From contig AJFK01000202.1 of the NCBI GenBank assembly GCA_000467715.1, positions 239,855 to 303,854 on the forward strand: DNA of 64,000 nt, written 5' to 3'. How positions within the stretch are numbered: the first letter of the stretch is position 1; every line of letters starts with the position of its first letter. Positions 55,298 to 64,000 of the stretch are shown here, piece after piece. The notes under the pieces were generated by a model. That model searched no databases. It was not told where the DNA came from and saw only the letters and a list, made by a program, of their open reading frames with translations. The position numbers were made by a program, and so were the translations under genes. This DNA is from Hysterium pulicare CBS 123377. Its lineage: Eukaryota; Ascomycota; Dothideomycetes; Hysteriales; Hysteriaceae.

Positions 55298-57007
55298 ATG
55301 GCAGATATTTTCGTCAACCCGGTGCAGCAAAACCCGGTAATTGTGGAATTCGTGTCCAGATGGGAAGATACTATGGATTCCTACAGTAGACTTGCGGAGA
55401 TGGTAGCTGGACGATGCATCAAAGGACTTAAGCCGCTGAAGTGTCACGTAACTCATAGAGGCAAGTCCGTGGAGTCAATTGAAGGCTCGATCCGACGACG
55501 AGAAAATGATCGTATCAGGAATAACAAGGGACCATACCAAAATGAGTGGGAGATAAAAGAGGATATGCATGATCTAGCCGGTGTTCGAATTGTCCTCTTT
55601 TTCCCCGACGAAATAAGTGCAGTTCGAGAATTCATCGATCGCGAATTCGACGAGAAAAAGCCATCAAAGCCAATGGGCATCGACGAAAATGGACAGGCTA
55701 CGATTAAGGATGGATCCCGTTTCGTCGGATACAGAGCAACTCATTTCTGGGTGAATCTAAAGAAAGAGTACGGGGGAGAAAAAACCGAAGACCGGTTCCG
55801 CCAGAAGACGTGTGAGATTCAAGTCACATCTGTGCTTATGAACGCATGGTCGGAAGTGCAGCACGATTTAGTTTACAAGACACCGCGGGGCGGAGAGATC
55901 TCTCAAGGCGCAAAGCGCACACTTGACCTGATCAATGGCCTTGCACATGCGGGTGAAATTGCCCTCACACAACTGAAAGGCTTCATGATGGAGGAAATTG
56001 AGAATCGTCAAGAGAGCACATTTGCTAACCTAGGAGCATTGTTTTATTGGCTGCAAGATCATGTCGAAGCAAGATTCAACCGAAAGATTGAAGACCGAGC
56101 TTACAAATTTCGGAACTATTACACCCTTGATAGGGTTGCAAATATCTTTAAGTGCAATAGCCCACGCGCCCTGGAAGAGTGTCTACAATCGCAGTATACT
56201 CCACGCAGCAAGTCGACCTCTTCGTTGTCCGACAACCCCGACTTGTCGCTAGATGGTGGTATGATGGCTTTACTCAGCAAAGAGATTCAACGTTATGAAA
56301 GAAAGAGACCAACACAATCATTTAACCCCGCTTACTGGGCGCTTCTAAAGATCTGTGCTCGCAAGCATCCCATACCGAAGATTGTCGATCCGGATGACAT
56401 AAATGACGTTATCATTCAGAACGCTCGATTAAAGGCTTTCTTTCTGGCAAATACTATCAACGTTGCTTTTGCGAACTCAAGCAGCTCCTTTCCGCTCGCC
56501 GAGGTTGAGAAGGAAGTTCATCAAATGCGATGTGACATTAACCTAGGGACTGATGGCCTCTACTGGCTGTTTGCCCCAATCGCGTTACTTCCCGAGCAAC
56601 AGCGAGCAAGGGTGTGGGATGCGGCTCAGACAATGTACAACGAGTATCCATGGTCTAGATACTTCGACTTTGTCAGTCAATCTACGGTGTTAACAATAGG
56701 TGCTATGCTTTCTTGCCTTGGAGTTGTCGTCACGCCGCAGACTCAGCTCCAAGCCACGCATGGGCCCTATCCAGAGGTTTGGTCAGGCTTGATCAATAAC
56801 CCGGCCCAGCTCTGGCACGCACAGGCTGCTCAATTGGAAGAGCCTACACAGCTGCCTTGGATTCCTGTTTGGACAATCTCCAAACATCCTCAAGCTACGG
56901 CTTCCAAAGGCTTGTCCGAGATAGATCCATATGCTGATTGGGATTATACAAAGATTTTGATGGAGAAGATGGTACAAGGTTATGGATGGATTAAGGCGGA
57001 GGAATGA
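55298..57007 (+). CDS. RelA/SpoT-domain protein, alarmone synthetase homologue
   Basis: In bacteria the RelA/SpoT synthetase domain makes (p)ppGpp from GTP or GDP and ATP. This is one uninterrupted exon of 569 residues. Residues about 45-195 show the synthetase motifs in order: HRGKSVESIEGSI (residues 53-65), DLAGVRI (92-98), GYRATHFW (144-151), CEIQVTS and WSEVQHDLVYK (172-194). The Glu-x-Gln of CEIQV and the Asp of DLAGVR are the expected metal- and substrate-binding residues, so it may be active. There is no HD hydrolase domain and no TGS or ACT domain, so it is like a small alarmone synthetase with an added helical C-terminal region of about 370 residues that I cannot assign. Codon use is like its neighbours. 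The domain is known from filamentous fungi, but its product and role there are poorly known. Confidence 0.88.
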   Translation: MADIFVNPVQQNPVIVEFVSRWEDTMDSYSRLAEMVAGRCIKGLKPLKCHVTHRGKSVESIEGSIRRRENDRIRNNKGPYQNEWEIKEDMHDLAGVRIVLFFPDEISAVREFIDREFDEKKPSKPMGIDENGQATIKDGSRFVGYRATHFWVNLKKEYGGEKTEDRFRQKTCEIQVTSVLMNAWSEVQHDLVYKTPRGGEISQGAKRTLDLINGLAHAGEIALTQLKGFMMEEIENRQESTFANLGALFYWLQDHVEARFNRKIEDRAYKFRNYYTLDRVANIFKCNSPRALEECLQSQYTPRSKSTSSLSDNPDLSLDGGMMALLSKEIQRYERKRPTQSFNPAYWALLKICARKHPIPKIVDPDDINDVIIQNARLKAFFLANTINVAFANSSSSFPLAEVEKEVHQMRCDINLGTDGLYWLFAPIALLPEQQRARVWDAAQTMYNEYPWSRYFDFVSQSTVLTIGAMLSCLGVVVTPQTQLQATHGPYPEVWSGLINNPAQLWHAQAAQLEEPTQLPWIPVWTISKHPQATASKGLSEIDPYADWDYTKILMEKMVQGYGWIKAEE

Positions 57008-57268
57008 TGGGGGAGTCTGGTGAAAATAGAGCGCAGACTTCGATTGAGTTCAGCACATAAAATGAACCCATAATTTTTGGTGCTACGTTGATGCCAAGCG
57101 ATGAAGGATAAAGGCTTGGAAATGATGAAGTCGGATAAACTACGGCTATACAAGCACGCACGTGTCGGAAAATATGTCATCGGAAAGAAGGGTGGCCCGA
57201 GCTTGTAACGGCTTTTGAAGTCGCGACGTTTTCGCTCCCATCCTCTCTGTTGGCATCACAATTCTTCA

Positions 57269-58576
57269 ATGCGCCCAGAGGAGCAGCCAGATAGTCCCAG
57301 CCTACCATGGCGGGCTAGTTCGACCTCGACAGTTACCTTTGTCGGTCTACTTTCTCGCGCCTTTTTTACCATTCTGTCTAAGAGCGAAGTCAATGGCTTG
57401 GAAGGATTTCTGAAGCTGTTGGAAGAGAGGAGAGACTTCCAAAGAAGAGAACGGGGCTTGATTACAGGTGCGTAGTATATAGCGATGCTTTTACGTTTCT
57501 CTGACAATATCCTTTTCAGTCTCTAATCACGTCTCTGTGTATGCATGTTTGCTAGTTCAAGGCTACTTCATTTAATGAATGCCGACTGACGCGCTTCGTT
57601 TTATCTAGCTTGGACGATCCCTTCATATGGGGCGCCCTCCCATTGCGATATTTGCGATCGCCAGATAACATGAGATGGGGCCTCGGGAGCTATGACATAT
57701 GTTTTCTCGACAAGTACGGTAGTACCTGACCAAACTTCCTACGGCCACCGCTGATGTGAAAATCCAAGGTCCCGTTCCACCTTCTTCACACTGGGACAAG
57801 TCCTACCAACCCACCGTACCCTCCATTCCCAATTTGGAGGTCTCTTTCAACCTACTATGACCCAGGCCATCCGTCTTCTCTCGAGCGGTCCCTTCATCTA
57901 CTCCAACGATCCCCCACAAACTCCAGACAAGTCTCTTTCGAGTCCAGATCTTTCCGATCCCTTTAGTTCTGGCCACCTCACATACTCGACGAACGGAAGC
58001 GACACGTTTCCTGCGCCGTCGGCATATCTTACGCGTCGACATAGTTGGGTACACATATTTCCCGAAGGCAAAGTACATCAGAAGGAAGACAGGACAATGC
58101 GCTATTTCAAATGGGGCATCTCACGGCTCATCCTGGAGAGCGAGCCATGTCCGGATGTGGTTCCAATGTGGATCGAGGGACCGGAGCAGGTCATGCCGGA
58201 GGATAGAGAGTTCCCGCGTTTTATTCCGAGGCCGTTCAAGAACGTCAGTATAACGTTTGGCGAGAAGTTGGATGTTGAAAAGACATTTGGAGATCTACGC
58301 GACAGATGGAAACGGTTGCATTCAAAAGAGGAGAGGGGTGTTCCTGGCGGAAAACTGGACACTGGAGTGTTGACGGATGCGCTCAAGTACGGAGATGAGG
58401 CGGTCGATCTGCGGAAAGAGTGTACGCTGCGGGTGAGAAACGCAGTGCTGAAAATCAGAAAACAGCGCGGCCTACCCGACGAAGATCCCAAGGTTGGTCT
58501 AGTGGAAACTTACCAAATGGAAGGGTCAAAAAGAGAGGGAAAAATGGATGATGGGAGTTTGGTTAAAGATACCTAA
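57269..58576 (+). CDS. TAZ1: Tafazzin-type lysophospholipid acyltransferase (cardiolipin remodelling)
   Basis: Tafazzin moves acyl chains between phospholipids and monolysocardiolipin at mitochondrial membranes. Exons are 57269-57467, 57520-57538, 57609-57713 and 57769-58576, giving 376 residues. The second exon is only 19 nt and encodes SNHVS with parts of the flanking valines. The catalytic HX4D motif is His70 to Asp75 (NHVSVLDDP), assembled from exons 2 and 3. Other markers are FFTLGQVLPTHR and FPEGKVHQ, the FPEG motif of acyltransferases, followed by RYFKWGISRLILES. The exon 4 part with PPQTPDKSLSSPDL is a fungal insertion, disordered. The C-terminus is Lys/Glu-rich. If the 19-nt exon were skipped, the frame and active site would both be lost. 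Confidence 0.93.
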
Positions 58577-59229
58577 GCATTGTCATGGCATTTCTTGGCA
58601 AGCGGCTTTGCGCATGAAGCGTGCAGATGGATAGAAAAGGTTATTCGGTTTGGAAAAGAAGACAAGTGTAGACTACAGGTAGCGTTGTCAGATTAGATCA
58701 AGTTGTTATTATACCCTCATCGACGCCTGCGCAGAACACTGAGGGCTGGTGCGGAGAGGATGGAACCACAAATTCTTTATGAACGGGCTTCGTCATCAGG
58801 CACCGGCCGCATTGTTCTGACGTAGGCTGCAATGGATAGGTTCATCGCACAAAGGGTCTTGGGAGGTTGCTCTATCATCATTCAACGCTACTAATTCACC
58901 GCTCTTCACATTCACCAGAAGATGAATGCGACAACAGCAGTCGTGAATGTAGTGGAGTGTGAATGAAGTAAGGATTTTCATTGAGGAAGATGCGGATGGG
59001 AGTTCTTAGCTCAGCCGCCCTAACATGACATGCACAGCGCATAAAGAGCCCCGAGGCCCCGCCTAAGAGAGCACTGAGGAAACGCGGCGAAACCTCCCTC
59101 ACCGCCTTCGAAGCCCACGGCCGCTGACTCGCTTCCCCAAACACTCACCTATTTTGGCACCCAATTTGGGTCTGCACAACACACACAACTGCACTCGAAC
59201 ACGTGAGGAGCACAATTGAACAGCAGCCA
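58577..59229. other. Intergenic DNA before BUR6
   Basis: No gene is recognisable in this 650-bp stretch between two plus-strand genes; it should hold the TAZ1 3' end and the BUR6 promoter. Confidence 0.4.
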
Positions 59230-60052
59230 ATGGAAAGTCCTGACGCTTCAAATTGGGCACCGCAGTCCCCAGACCTTTCCACCTACCACTCCGCCGACCT
59301 CGAACCCATCCCACCACAACACCAGGGCTACCGCGGGTCGATATCACATTCCAATCCATACTCACCACCTACGTCATCACCCTACCAAACAAAATCTCCC
59401 TACATGCCCCGGTCGTCGGGCAAGAAAGAGGAGAGTAGCTACGACGCGGATTTCCTTCCCGACGCGTCTGTGGCTGCAGATGTGCCGGACGAGAAGCCGC
59501 ATCGAGGGCGGAAGATCAAGACGGAGGGGAATGGCTCGGTGACTACTTCTGGAGCTTTGGCTGGCACGGAACACATTGAGATCAAGACGAAGTTTCCCGT
59601 TGCGAGGATAAAGCGGATTATGCAGGCGGACGACGATGTGGGGAAGGTCGCGCAAGTGACGCCTGTAGTAGTGTGTAAGTGCTAGCTTCCCTTGCCCACA
59701 GCATTTCTTCATTGAGTCCTCATGAGCTTGCAAATCCGTCTACACCTTTCAAGGTATTTTGCTAATTCATGTCCCCAAAATAGCAAAAGCCCTCGAGCTC
59801 TTCATGATCTCCCTAGTCACAAAAGCCGCCGCAGAAGCCAAATCCCGCTCTCAGAAACGCGTCTCGGCCGCCCACCTCAAGCAAGCCGTCACCAAGGACG
59901 AACAATTCGATTTCCTCTCCGAGATAGTCTCGAAAGTGGCAGATGCACCTGCCGCGGCGGATAAGAGCGAAGAAGGCATGGACGCGGAAGGCAAGAAGCG
60001 CAAAGGTGCTGGCAGAAGAAAGAGAAAAGCCGAGGAAGATGACGACTTTTGA
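59230..60052 (+). CDS. BUR6: Negative cofactor 2 alpha subunit (NC2-alpha, Bur6/DRAP1)
   Basis: NC2-alpha pairs with NC2-beta through a histone fold, binds TBP on DNA and blocks TFIIA/TFIIB entry, so it represses or tunes RNA polymerase II initiation. Exons are 59230-59674 and 59784-60052, giving 237 residues. The histone fold spans about residues 118-225 ([59 protein letters not shown]). The intron splits a serine codon inside the first fold helix pair, and splicing restores the family sequence exactly. The N-terminal 115 residues are Pro/Ser/Tyr-rich and probably disordered, longer than in yeast. The C-terminus has a basic run ([14 protein letters not shown]) fit for nuclear import, then an acidic end. 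Confidence 0.92.
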
Positions 60053-60097
60053 GCGGATAGGCAAGTGAGATGGGAGGACTTTTCGAGGTTGGTTGCG

Positions 60098-60118
60098 ATG
60101 GCTATGGCTATGGCTATG
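60098..60118. repeat. Short ATGGCT tandem repeat
   Basis: The hexamer ATGGCT occurs three times in a row just after the BUR6 stop codon, in the probable 3' untranslated region. It is a common kind of simple repeat with no evident role. Confidence 0.8.
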
Positions 60119-60669
60119 TTGGCATTTAGAGGCGGGGTTTGGTGTTCTGTGGAGTATATGGCTATGTATGGACTCTTCCACCTCGTCCATGGGACTGGCG
60201 TGGACATTTTTTATCTTTTTGTTGCATGTTTTAGGGAAGGCAGCATACGGCCCGGCGTCTATTTCTTCCGATGCTTGCTCAGTTTACCTAGGTAGGTTAC
60301 AGGCAAAAGAACACCGTATATTTGGTATTGAAATCCACGCAGTACCTCAACATTTATGGATTTTGTCAAGACTTTGTCCTCGCATGATGTACGTACACGC
60401 CTTGGCGCCGAGAAAGAACCTCAAGCTTACAGTCGAGATCGTTGAACCACAGGGGGCGTCATGATTCGTCGTTTTCAGAGGATAGGCCTCCGTCTACCAC
60501 CATCTTTTCCACTAGCTCACAGACTTGATTTAATCTCTGTATTAGGCGTGAAAGCAAGTTGCCATCTTTAAGATGATTGAAAGGAAGCTTATACATCAGG
60601 ATCTACTTAGACGTAGGTAGCTTTAGAAGTCCACAGTACCACCAATAATGACACCCATGGTGAACCAGC

Positions 60670-61167
60670 ATGGACATATATCTGATATCCAGGACGTCCC
60701 CTTCCCAACCTCCGCACAGCATTGATATCACTCCACTTCACGCGAAGTATCTAGAGGAAATCCCCACCGCGTCCTTCCGTGGCACATTATACAAATCTCT
60801 ATTTGTAAGTCTCTTGCTTGAATGCAGACTTCGTATTTCATCTCGGACTTCTTCACTTACATCTCCTAGTGATCTTCTATCTTCTCACAACTCTCGCGTC
60901 GTAGGATGGTTACTAGAATGGTCGGGATTCGCTGAAGGTTTTCACTATCACAGAATCTGACGGTCAGAAGATTTTTATGGCCGGCCAGGTAATTTCTCTG
61001 AGCAGCCATATTTTTTCGATGACCAGATAACGCAAGAATTCCGAAGTGCGTACTTTGGTCAGTATAGTGCTTCATTTGTCTCTGATGCTAGGCCAGTTGA
61101 GGAGAGCTTACTAGACATTCAAACAATGAGGAGGTTCTATTCCTACTGGGACGAAGATCTAATATGA
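60670..61167 (+). pseudogene. Relic of a gene of unknown family, interrupted by TGA
   Basis: One frame runs from ATG 60670 with ITPLHAKYLEEIPTASFRGT to GWLLEWSGFAEGFHYHRI and then a TGA (60958-60960). The same frame continues for 68 more codons with protein-like sequence (EDFYGRPGNFSEQPYFFDD, ITQEFRSAYFGQYSASF, ESLLDIQTMRRFYSYWDEDL) and ends at 61167. The part after the TGA has the aromatic and acidic character of a real protein C-terminus and no start codon of its own, so a nonsense mutation or a lost splice site is likely. I do not recognise the family. Confidence 0.4.
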
Positions 61168-61564
61168 AAATACCAAACCTCCCCTTTACTAGAGAGCTGT
61201 CAACCTCCACTAATTTAAGCAATTGGATAAATTAAATCAGAAACTTGGTCCTGGTTCGTGGACCTTAGCATGCGGCTCTACTGCCATCTACCGGGATACC
61301 GTCCAATTTAACCGTCCATCTCCACGATCCCCGCTCCTTATTCTCACCAGCGGCCAGGAAGACCACGCATTTTCAATCTAACGTGCCGTGTAGTCGCGCA
61401 AATCCAGGTTTTCCATGTGTCCGTGATCTTCGTGTTTGGGAGGTTTATAATCATGGCATTTCCGTTTCTGCTCCTTCGTTGCTGTTTTTCTCTTGGGTTT
61501 TGCGTGGTTGAGTTAAGGCATTCACTTTTTCAATATGCTTGATCAGGGATTCCTATCTCTAGTA

Positions 61565-62937
61565 ATGAGAGCTTTTACTATCTTATCATTAATTGCCAGC
61601 TTCGTTGAAGCATCCACGAATGGACCTCGAAACATCGGACCTAATCCACCCAATGGACATTGGATATCGACATGGACTTCGATGCCACAATTGACGGAGC
61701 CAGCCAACCTTCCTCCGGCGCCTTTCGTACTACACTCCTCCACTTCTTTCTCTCCAACGAGCTAACCATCTGCATCTAGAATCAAACAGGTGCCGTTTTC
61801 ATTAACTCTACAATCAGACAGACCCTTCACATGTCAGTTGGTGCAGAGCAAATCCGTATTCGCATTTCCAACGCGTTCGGCATTACGAACCTCCCTGTGA
61901 CCGCTGTCACCGTGGCTCTTCCCTTCAATGGCTCCGCTGGTTCACCTGCTATTCAGACGCATACGCTTCAGACCGTCACATTCAGCGGCAACCAGTCTAT
62001 CTCTATCCCAGACGGCGCACTCGCTGTTTCGGATCCGCTTAACTTCAAGATCAAACCTCAATCTATGCTCACAGTGACTATGTATCTTGCCGATGGGCAG
62101 TTAACGAATTCAATCACGTCGCATCCTGGAAGCCGGACTACATCTTGGTTCGGATATGGCAATCAAGTTAGTGCTACCAATATCACCGTCACAAACAGCA
62201 CTATCCAGAGTGCTGCCCATTGGTATTTCCTCAGTGCCATCGAAGCCTGGACACCGGAACCATACGGCACTTTCGCAATCATCGGCGACAGCATCACGGA
62301 TGGTCGAGGTAGCATAACTGACGCCAACAACCGTTGGCCTGACTTACTCGTCGCCCGTCTACAAACCATTCCATTCACCTCCGCAATCGCCATCGCCAAC
62401 CAAGCAGCCGGTGGAAACCGCATCCTAGCCGACGGACTAGGCCCAAACGTCCTTTCCCGTGTCGAGCGTGACGTGATCTCTCAATCCGGCGTCAAATACG
62501 CCATGATCTTCGAAGGCGTAAACGACATCGGCGTCGCAGACACCACTCCATCCGCCCAAGCCGCAATCTACTCCTCTCTAATCTCCGCTTACACACAAAT
62601 CATCCTCCGCATCCACACAGCCGGCATCCCCATCTTCGGCGCAACCATAACTCCTTTCTCCGCGCCCAATGGCACGGCTCAGCAACCGTATTCGGACCCT
62701 GAAAGAGAGAAGACCAGACAGAAGGTGAATAAGTGGATTAGAGAGAGTGGCATGTTCGATGCAGTTGTGGATTTTGATGCCGTGATGAGGGATCCGAACG
62801 TGCCGAGTCAGTCAAGAGCGGATCTGCAGTCGGGAGATTACTTGCATCCAAATGTGGCGGGGTATCAGAGGATGGCGGATATGTTTCCAGTGCAGGTATT
62901 TGGGGAGTTTAGGGATGGGGTTGATGGGTTTGTGTGA
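61565..62937 (+). CDS. Secreted SGNH/GDSL hydrolase
   Basis: This is an esterase-type hydrolase, probably acting outside the cell. Exons are 61565-61726 and 61780-62937, giving 439 residues. A signal peptide (MRAFTILSLIASFVEAS) is followed by a beta-sandwich-like N-terminal part and the SGNH domain. The catalytic serine is Ser225 in IIGDSITDG, the block II glycine is in AAGGNRIL, the block III Asn is in EGVNDIG, and block V is DYLHPN with Asp407 and His410. Several Asn-x-Ser/Thr sites suggest glycosylation. The N-terminal part beginning GHWISTWTSMPQ resembles fungal members related to rhamnogalacturonan acetylesterase and multidomain esterases; the substrate is not known. The start was placed at the second in-frame ATG, because the first (61535) would put ten residues before the signal peptide. 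Confidence 0.9.
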
Positions 62938-63699
62938 ATTGGATATTCTAAATGAGTGGAAGATGTATGTTTGATATTTCTGATATTACCGCTAGCCTAC
63001 TTGGTTTCGTAAACGGGAAGTTTAATTGTACATACATTATTACTTATTCATACATACATATTAGTCCTTTGGTCGGGCTTTTAACAAGAAAACACGTGAT
63101 TGATTTTCGATCTCACGTGATTTATATCGGCCATTGAATAAAATAAAAAAGTAAATGGCGCTATTGAAGAGACTGAATTAGTTTCAGATTTGCGACTGGG
63201 AAAACGGCAAGATCAAGAACGCACGCTGCGGGAAAAAGATAGGTGTTATGCCCTAAGTATGCGAGCTACATCGTCATCGATATGGCATTGATCCGCAAAA
63301 GCGAGAGATCACCAGGAAACCAACCGCCGCATCTCCAATTCACTACTTGGCGACTTTCTTTCACGTCACATCCACAACAGGATACTCTGAGATTCTTTAG
63401 ATGTACCGTACAGCCGACGACCTTTTCAGCCATACCTTCACTAACGTCTCTAGAGAATTTTTGGCAGAGGTTATCAGTATTGTTACAAAAGGAAACCACT
63501 TTTCAAGCCAGCGGACCGTCACCGAAGCTATAAGGAAGGATTGATACGATTCGGTTGGTAGTGAAGCGGCCAGCGTCCAAGTGTCTCAAAGAACGACATC
63601 CTGCCACATTAAGGAAACAATCCATCTATAAAACATCACCCGCAACAATCTGGCAACCACCGACCCAAACCAACTCCAAACCTCCAATCCATAGCAAAA
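62938..63699. other. Intergenic DNA with paired E-box sites
   Basis: No gene is seen between the SGNH hydrolase and the FMN dehydrogenase. The stretch is A+T-rich around 63010-63160 and holds two CACGTGA sites, listed separately. Confidence 0.4.
63093..63120 (+). promoter_or_regulatory. Two CACGTGA sites 21 bp apart
   Basis: CACGTGA occurs at 63093-63099 and 63114-63120 in the same orientation, each followed by TT. Twenty-one bases is two helical turns, so two bHLH dimers would sit on one face of the DNA. They are about 600 bp before the FMN dehydrogenase start, in its likely promoter. Confidence 0.45.
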
Positions 63700-64000
63700 A
63701 TGGCACCCAACACCCACCACCACAACCACGTCTCCCGCGCCCAAATGTCCTCAAACCCCGACCCCAGCCCCCACGCCTACGAAAGCGAAATCCTGCAAAA
63801 AGGCCTGCACTACGAACGCCCCGTGCTAACCTTCCAGTCCACAAAATGGGAAGAACAAGCCTGCGCGCGCCTCTCCTCCGAATCAAAAGGCTACATCTAC
63901 GGCTCCGCCGGCCAGCGCGAAACGCACGACAAAAACATCGCCGCGTTCCGGAAATGGAGCATCATGCCCCGCCGGCTGGTCAAGAGCGGCGGGGGGCCCG
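63700..64000 (+). CDS. FMN-dependent alpha-hydroxyacid dehydrogenase, 5' part
   Basis: The gene runs off the window after 100 codons. The N-terminus is His/Asn/Pro-rich, then the family sequence begins: YESEILQKGLHYERPVLTF, KWEEQACARLSSESKGYIYG, SAGQRETHDKN and AFRKWSIMPRRL. This matches lactate 2-monooxygenase and other FMN-dependent 2-hydroxyacid oxidases, where the YIYGSAG-type segment (YVAGGAG in relatives) lies near the FMN. The FMN- and substrate-binding residues further on lie outside the window, so the reaction cannot be told. Two in-frame ATGs (63700 and 63745) are possible starts; the first is used here. No signal peptide is seen. Confidence 0.8.
   Translation, partial: MAPNTHHHNHVSRAQMSSNPDPSPHAYESEILQKGLHYERPVLTFQSTKWEEQACARLSSESKGYIYGSAGQRETHDKNIAAFRKWSIMPRRLVKSGGGP

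Larger units (their letters stand above)
60053..61564. other. Gene-poor interval between BUR6 and the SGNH hydrolase
   Basis: This 1.5-kb stretch holds a short GGCTAT repeat and the relic at 60670-61167, listed separately. Elsewhere I see nothing that looks like a gene. Confidence 0.4.

Noticed and set aside
51617-57007. A Nudix-CorA-RelA/SpoT operon-like stress module
   Set aside because: The Nudix gene is convergent to the CorA gene and has its own divergent RING partner, so only the CorA-RelA/SpoT pair has an arrangement that suggests shared control.
1-64000. CRISPR arrays, rRNA, tRNA and telomeric repeats
   Set aside because: No regularly spaced repeats, no TTAGGG runs and no convincing tRNA B-box with matching A-box were seen by eye; a tRNA scan would be needed to exclude a tRNA fully.

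Overview
The window is nuclear DNA of a filamentous ascomycete (Pezizomycotina). Most genes are broken by short introns of about 43-150 nt with GT-AG ends and CTAAC/CTGAC-type branch sites, genes lie on both strands without operons, and many products are fungal types (C6 zinc-cluster regulator, UMTA-type methyltransferase, YEL1/EFA6-like Arf exchange factor, Ecm14). I cannot place it below subphylum with confidence.

Left part (0.7-7.6 kb): four housekeeping genes on the plus strand: TAH18 (electron donor for cytosolic Fe-S assembly), ETF beta, the bc1 assembly factor CBP3 and the mRNA guanylyltransferase CEG1. From 8.2 to 9.6 kb lie relics of ankyrin-repeat genes. They are followed by a small secreted cysteine-rich protein, ADE8, HAT1 and a ZIP zinc transporter.

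16.6-21.1 kb looks accessory: a UMTA/LaeA-like methyltransferase diverges from a cytochrome P450, with a damaged cupin gene beyond. The methyltransferase has a one-base reading-frame conflict next to its SAM motif. Then come Ecm14 (a carboxypeptidase-like pseudoenzyme), a large Sec7-PH Arf exchange factor, and an SDR reductase.

30.5-36.5 kb is a 6-kb stretch without a recognisable gene. It is followed by a small orphan gene, IWR1, an equilibrative nucleoside transporter, a 270-bp miniature inverted-repeat element, and a C2HC plus Zn2Cys6 regulator. An F-box-like relic and a divergent pair of RNA-processing genes (NFKBIL1-like, NSRP1-like) come next. A second decayed gene lies at 46-46.7 kb.

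Right part (47.5-64 kb): a 2-Cys peroxiredoxin with a 300-residue disordered tail, a RING protein diverging from a Nudix hydrolase, and a CorA-like transporter diverging from a RelA/SpoT-type alarmone synthetase homologue. Then follow tafazzin, NC2-alpha/Bur6, another gene relic, a secreted SGNH hydrolase, and the 5' end of an FMN-dependent alpha-hydroxyacid dehydrogenase cut by the window edge.

Exon boundaries were worked out by hand from frame continuity and splice signals; they are predictions.
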